Source: Duganella sp. Root1480D1
GTDB lineage: Bacteria; Pseudomonadota; Gammaproteobacteria; Burkholderiales; Burkholderiaceae_D
Reading direction: 5' to 3'
DNA length: 64,000 nt
Assembly: GCF_001427305.1 (NCBI RefSeq)
Contig: NZ_LMFZ01000048.1
Span: 125,355-189,354 of the forward strand
The translations under genes and the position numbers were made by a program. The notes under the pieces were generated by a model. It saw nothing but the letters and a program-made list of their open reading frames with translations, was not told where the DNA came from and did not search any database. Shown here piece after piece: positions 63,212 to 64,000 of the stretch (positions within the stretch are counted from its first letter, which is position 1; each line of letters begins with the position of its first letter).

Positions 63212-64000
63212 GTCAGTTGTTTGATGGCGGTCTTGATCTGATTCACGCGGGCCGCCAGGTCAGGCATGTTCGCTGTGATCTTGAGCTTGTCCTGTCCATT
63301 CAGCTTGATGTGACGCTGGTTCTGGATCAGGTGGATGATGCGCATCGGGTCGATCGGCGGCTGGGGCATGAACTGCAGGTTGACCGCTTCCGAGTGGGCA
63401 TCGATCTTGATGATGCCGACGGTCTTGGCGGCGATGCGCAGGCGGTGGGTTTCCACCAGTGCCTTGGCCGGATCGGGCAGTTTGCCGAAGCGGTCGATCA
63501 GCTCCTCTTGCAGGTCGTCGATTGCGTTCTGGGTTTCGCAATTGGCCAGGCGTTTGTAGATCGACAGGCGTTCGTGCACGTCGCCGCAGAAGTCCGCTGG
63601 TAGCAGGGCCGGCGTGTGCAGGTTGATTTCGGTAGTGGTGGCCAGCGGGGCGGCCAGGTCGGGCTCTTTGCCCGCCTTCAGCGCCCGCACGGCTTCGTTC
63701 AGCATATCGGTGTAGAGCTGGAAGCCGACTTCCAGCATTTCGCCGGACTGGTTTTCGCCCAGCACCTCGCCGGCGCCGCGGATTTCCAGGTCATGCATGG
63801 CGAGGTAGAAGCCGGAGCCCAGTTCTTCCATCTGCTGGATGGCGTCGAGGCGGCGTTGCGCCTGCTTGGTCAAGCCTTGCACGTCGGTCACCAGCAGGTA
63901 GGCATAAGCCTGGTGGTGCGAACGGCCGACACGCCCGCGCAACTGGTGCAACTGCGCCAGGCCGAACTTGTCGGCGCGGTGCATGATGATGGTGTTCGCG
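63208..64000 (-). CDS. mfd: Mfd, transcription-repair coupling factor (3' part only)
   Basis: The gene runs off the right edge; about 263 C-terminal codons are visible. The end of the RecG-like translocase module is present (IMHRADKFGLAQLHQLRGRVGR, broken here as DKFGLAQLHQLRGRVGRS), then DLEIRGAGEVLGENQSG and the Mfd C-terminal domain (VHERLSIYKRLANCETQNAI). Mfd pushes stalled RNA polymerase off DNA lesions and recruits UvrA. The stop overlaps the serB start. Confidence 0.95.
   Translation of the reverse strand, partial: ANTIIMHRADKFGLAQLHQLRGRVGRSHHQAYAYLLVTDVQGLTKQAQRRLDAIQQMEELGSGFYLAMHDLEIRGAGEVLGENQSGEMLEVGFQLYTDMLNEAVRALKAGKEPDLAAPLATTTEINLHTPALLPADFCGDVHERLSIYKRLANCETQNAIDDLQEELIDRFGKLPDPAKALVETHRLRIAAKTVGIIKIDAHSEAVNLQFMPQPPIDPMRIIHLIQNQRHIKLNGQDKLKITANMPDLAARVNQIKTAIKQLT

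Overview
The window reads as chromosome of a GC-rich betaproteobacterium, most likely an Oxalobacteraceae member (Massilia / Duganella / Janthinobacterium-like; this is inference from gene content). The clues are a class I PHA synthase with its repressor PhaR inside a bamD | rluD-pgeF-phaC-phaR-rimO housekeeping block, PEP-CTERM proteins, several acyl-CoA dehydrogenases and a full MSHA-type pilus locus. Genes are dense, with many ATGA or GTGA stop/start overlaps. No tRNA, rRNA, CRISPR array or insertion sequence was recognised.

Layout. 1-4.7 kb: an NHL/M23-like protein cut by the left edge, a GIN-domain lipoprotein and two tandem PEP-CTERM proteins. 4.7-7.5 kb: two acyl-CoA dehydrogenases plus a MaoC hydratase. 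7.5-12.9 kb (minus): a 1477-residue hybrid sensor kinase coupled to a response-regulator diguanylate cyclase. 12.9-16.0 kb (minus): an acyl-CoA dehydrogenase, an APH-like kinase and a histidine phosphatase. 16.0-28.1 kb (minus): a compact second MSHA-like machine (ExeA/MshM-type ATPase, secretin, TPR protein, GspE-type ATPase, GspF-type platform, fused PilM/PilN-like protein, PilO-like and MshK/PilP-like proteins, three pilin-like proteins). 28.3-44.4 kb (plus): the MSHA locus in the order E-G-F-A-C-D-O-P-Q, then I-I2-J-K-L-M-N. 44.5-47.2 kb (minus): an HD-GYP protein lacking its HD pair, an aminotransferase and a PIN protein. 47.2-59.8 kb: yaaA, bamD, rluD, pgeF, phaC, phaR, rimO, a cystathionine beta-lyase, a dihaem cytochrome, two small genes and a class III CoA-transferase. 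59.8-62.3 kb: a more AT-rich patch with a chimeric lipoprotein/APH ORF and two unknown genes. 62.3-64 kb (minus): serB and the 3' part of mfd.

How the parts fit. Two complete type-IV-pilus-like machines diverge from one 178-bp intergenic region. Each assembly ATPase has an MshEN-like N-terminus, the c-di-GMP-binding module known from MshE. A diguanylate cyclase with an intact I-site and a degenerate HD-GYP protein lie on the two flanks of the pilus block, so c-di-GMP control of the block is a reasonable hypothesis. The left-hand machine is the best candidate for a poorly described system. It has homologues of nearly every MSHA scaffold component, but carries unusual paired pilin-like proteins and no MshQ-type adhesin.

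Long GC-rich hairpins with cores such as GGGGTCAGCTCC, GGGGTCTGACCC or GGGACGTACCCC sit after several genes (2.1, 48.0, 53.4, 54.9 kb, with a single arm at 62.3 kb) and look like a dispersed palindromic repeat family that may also work as terminators.
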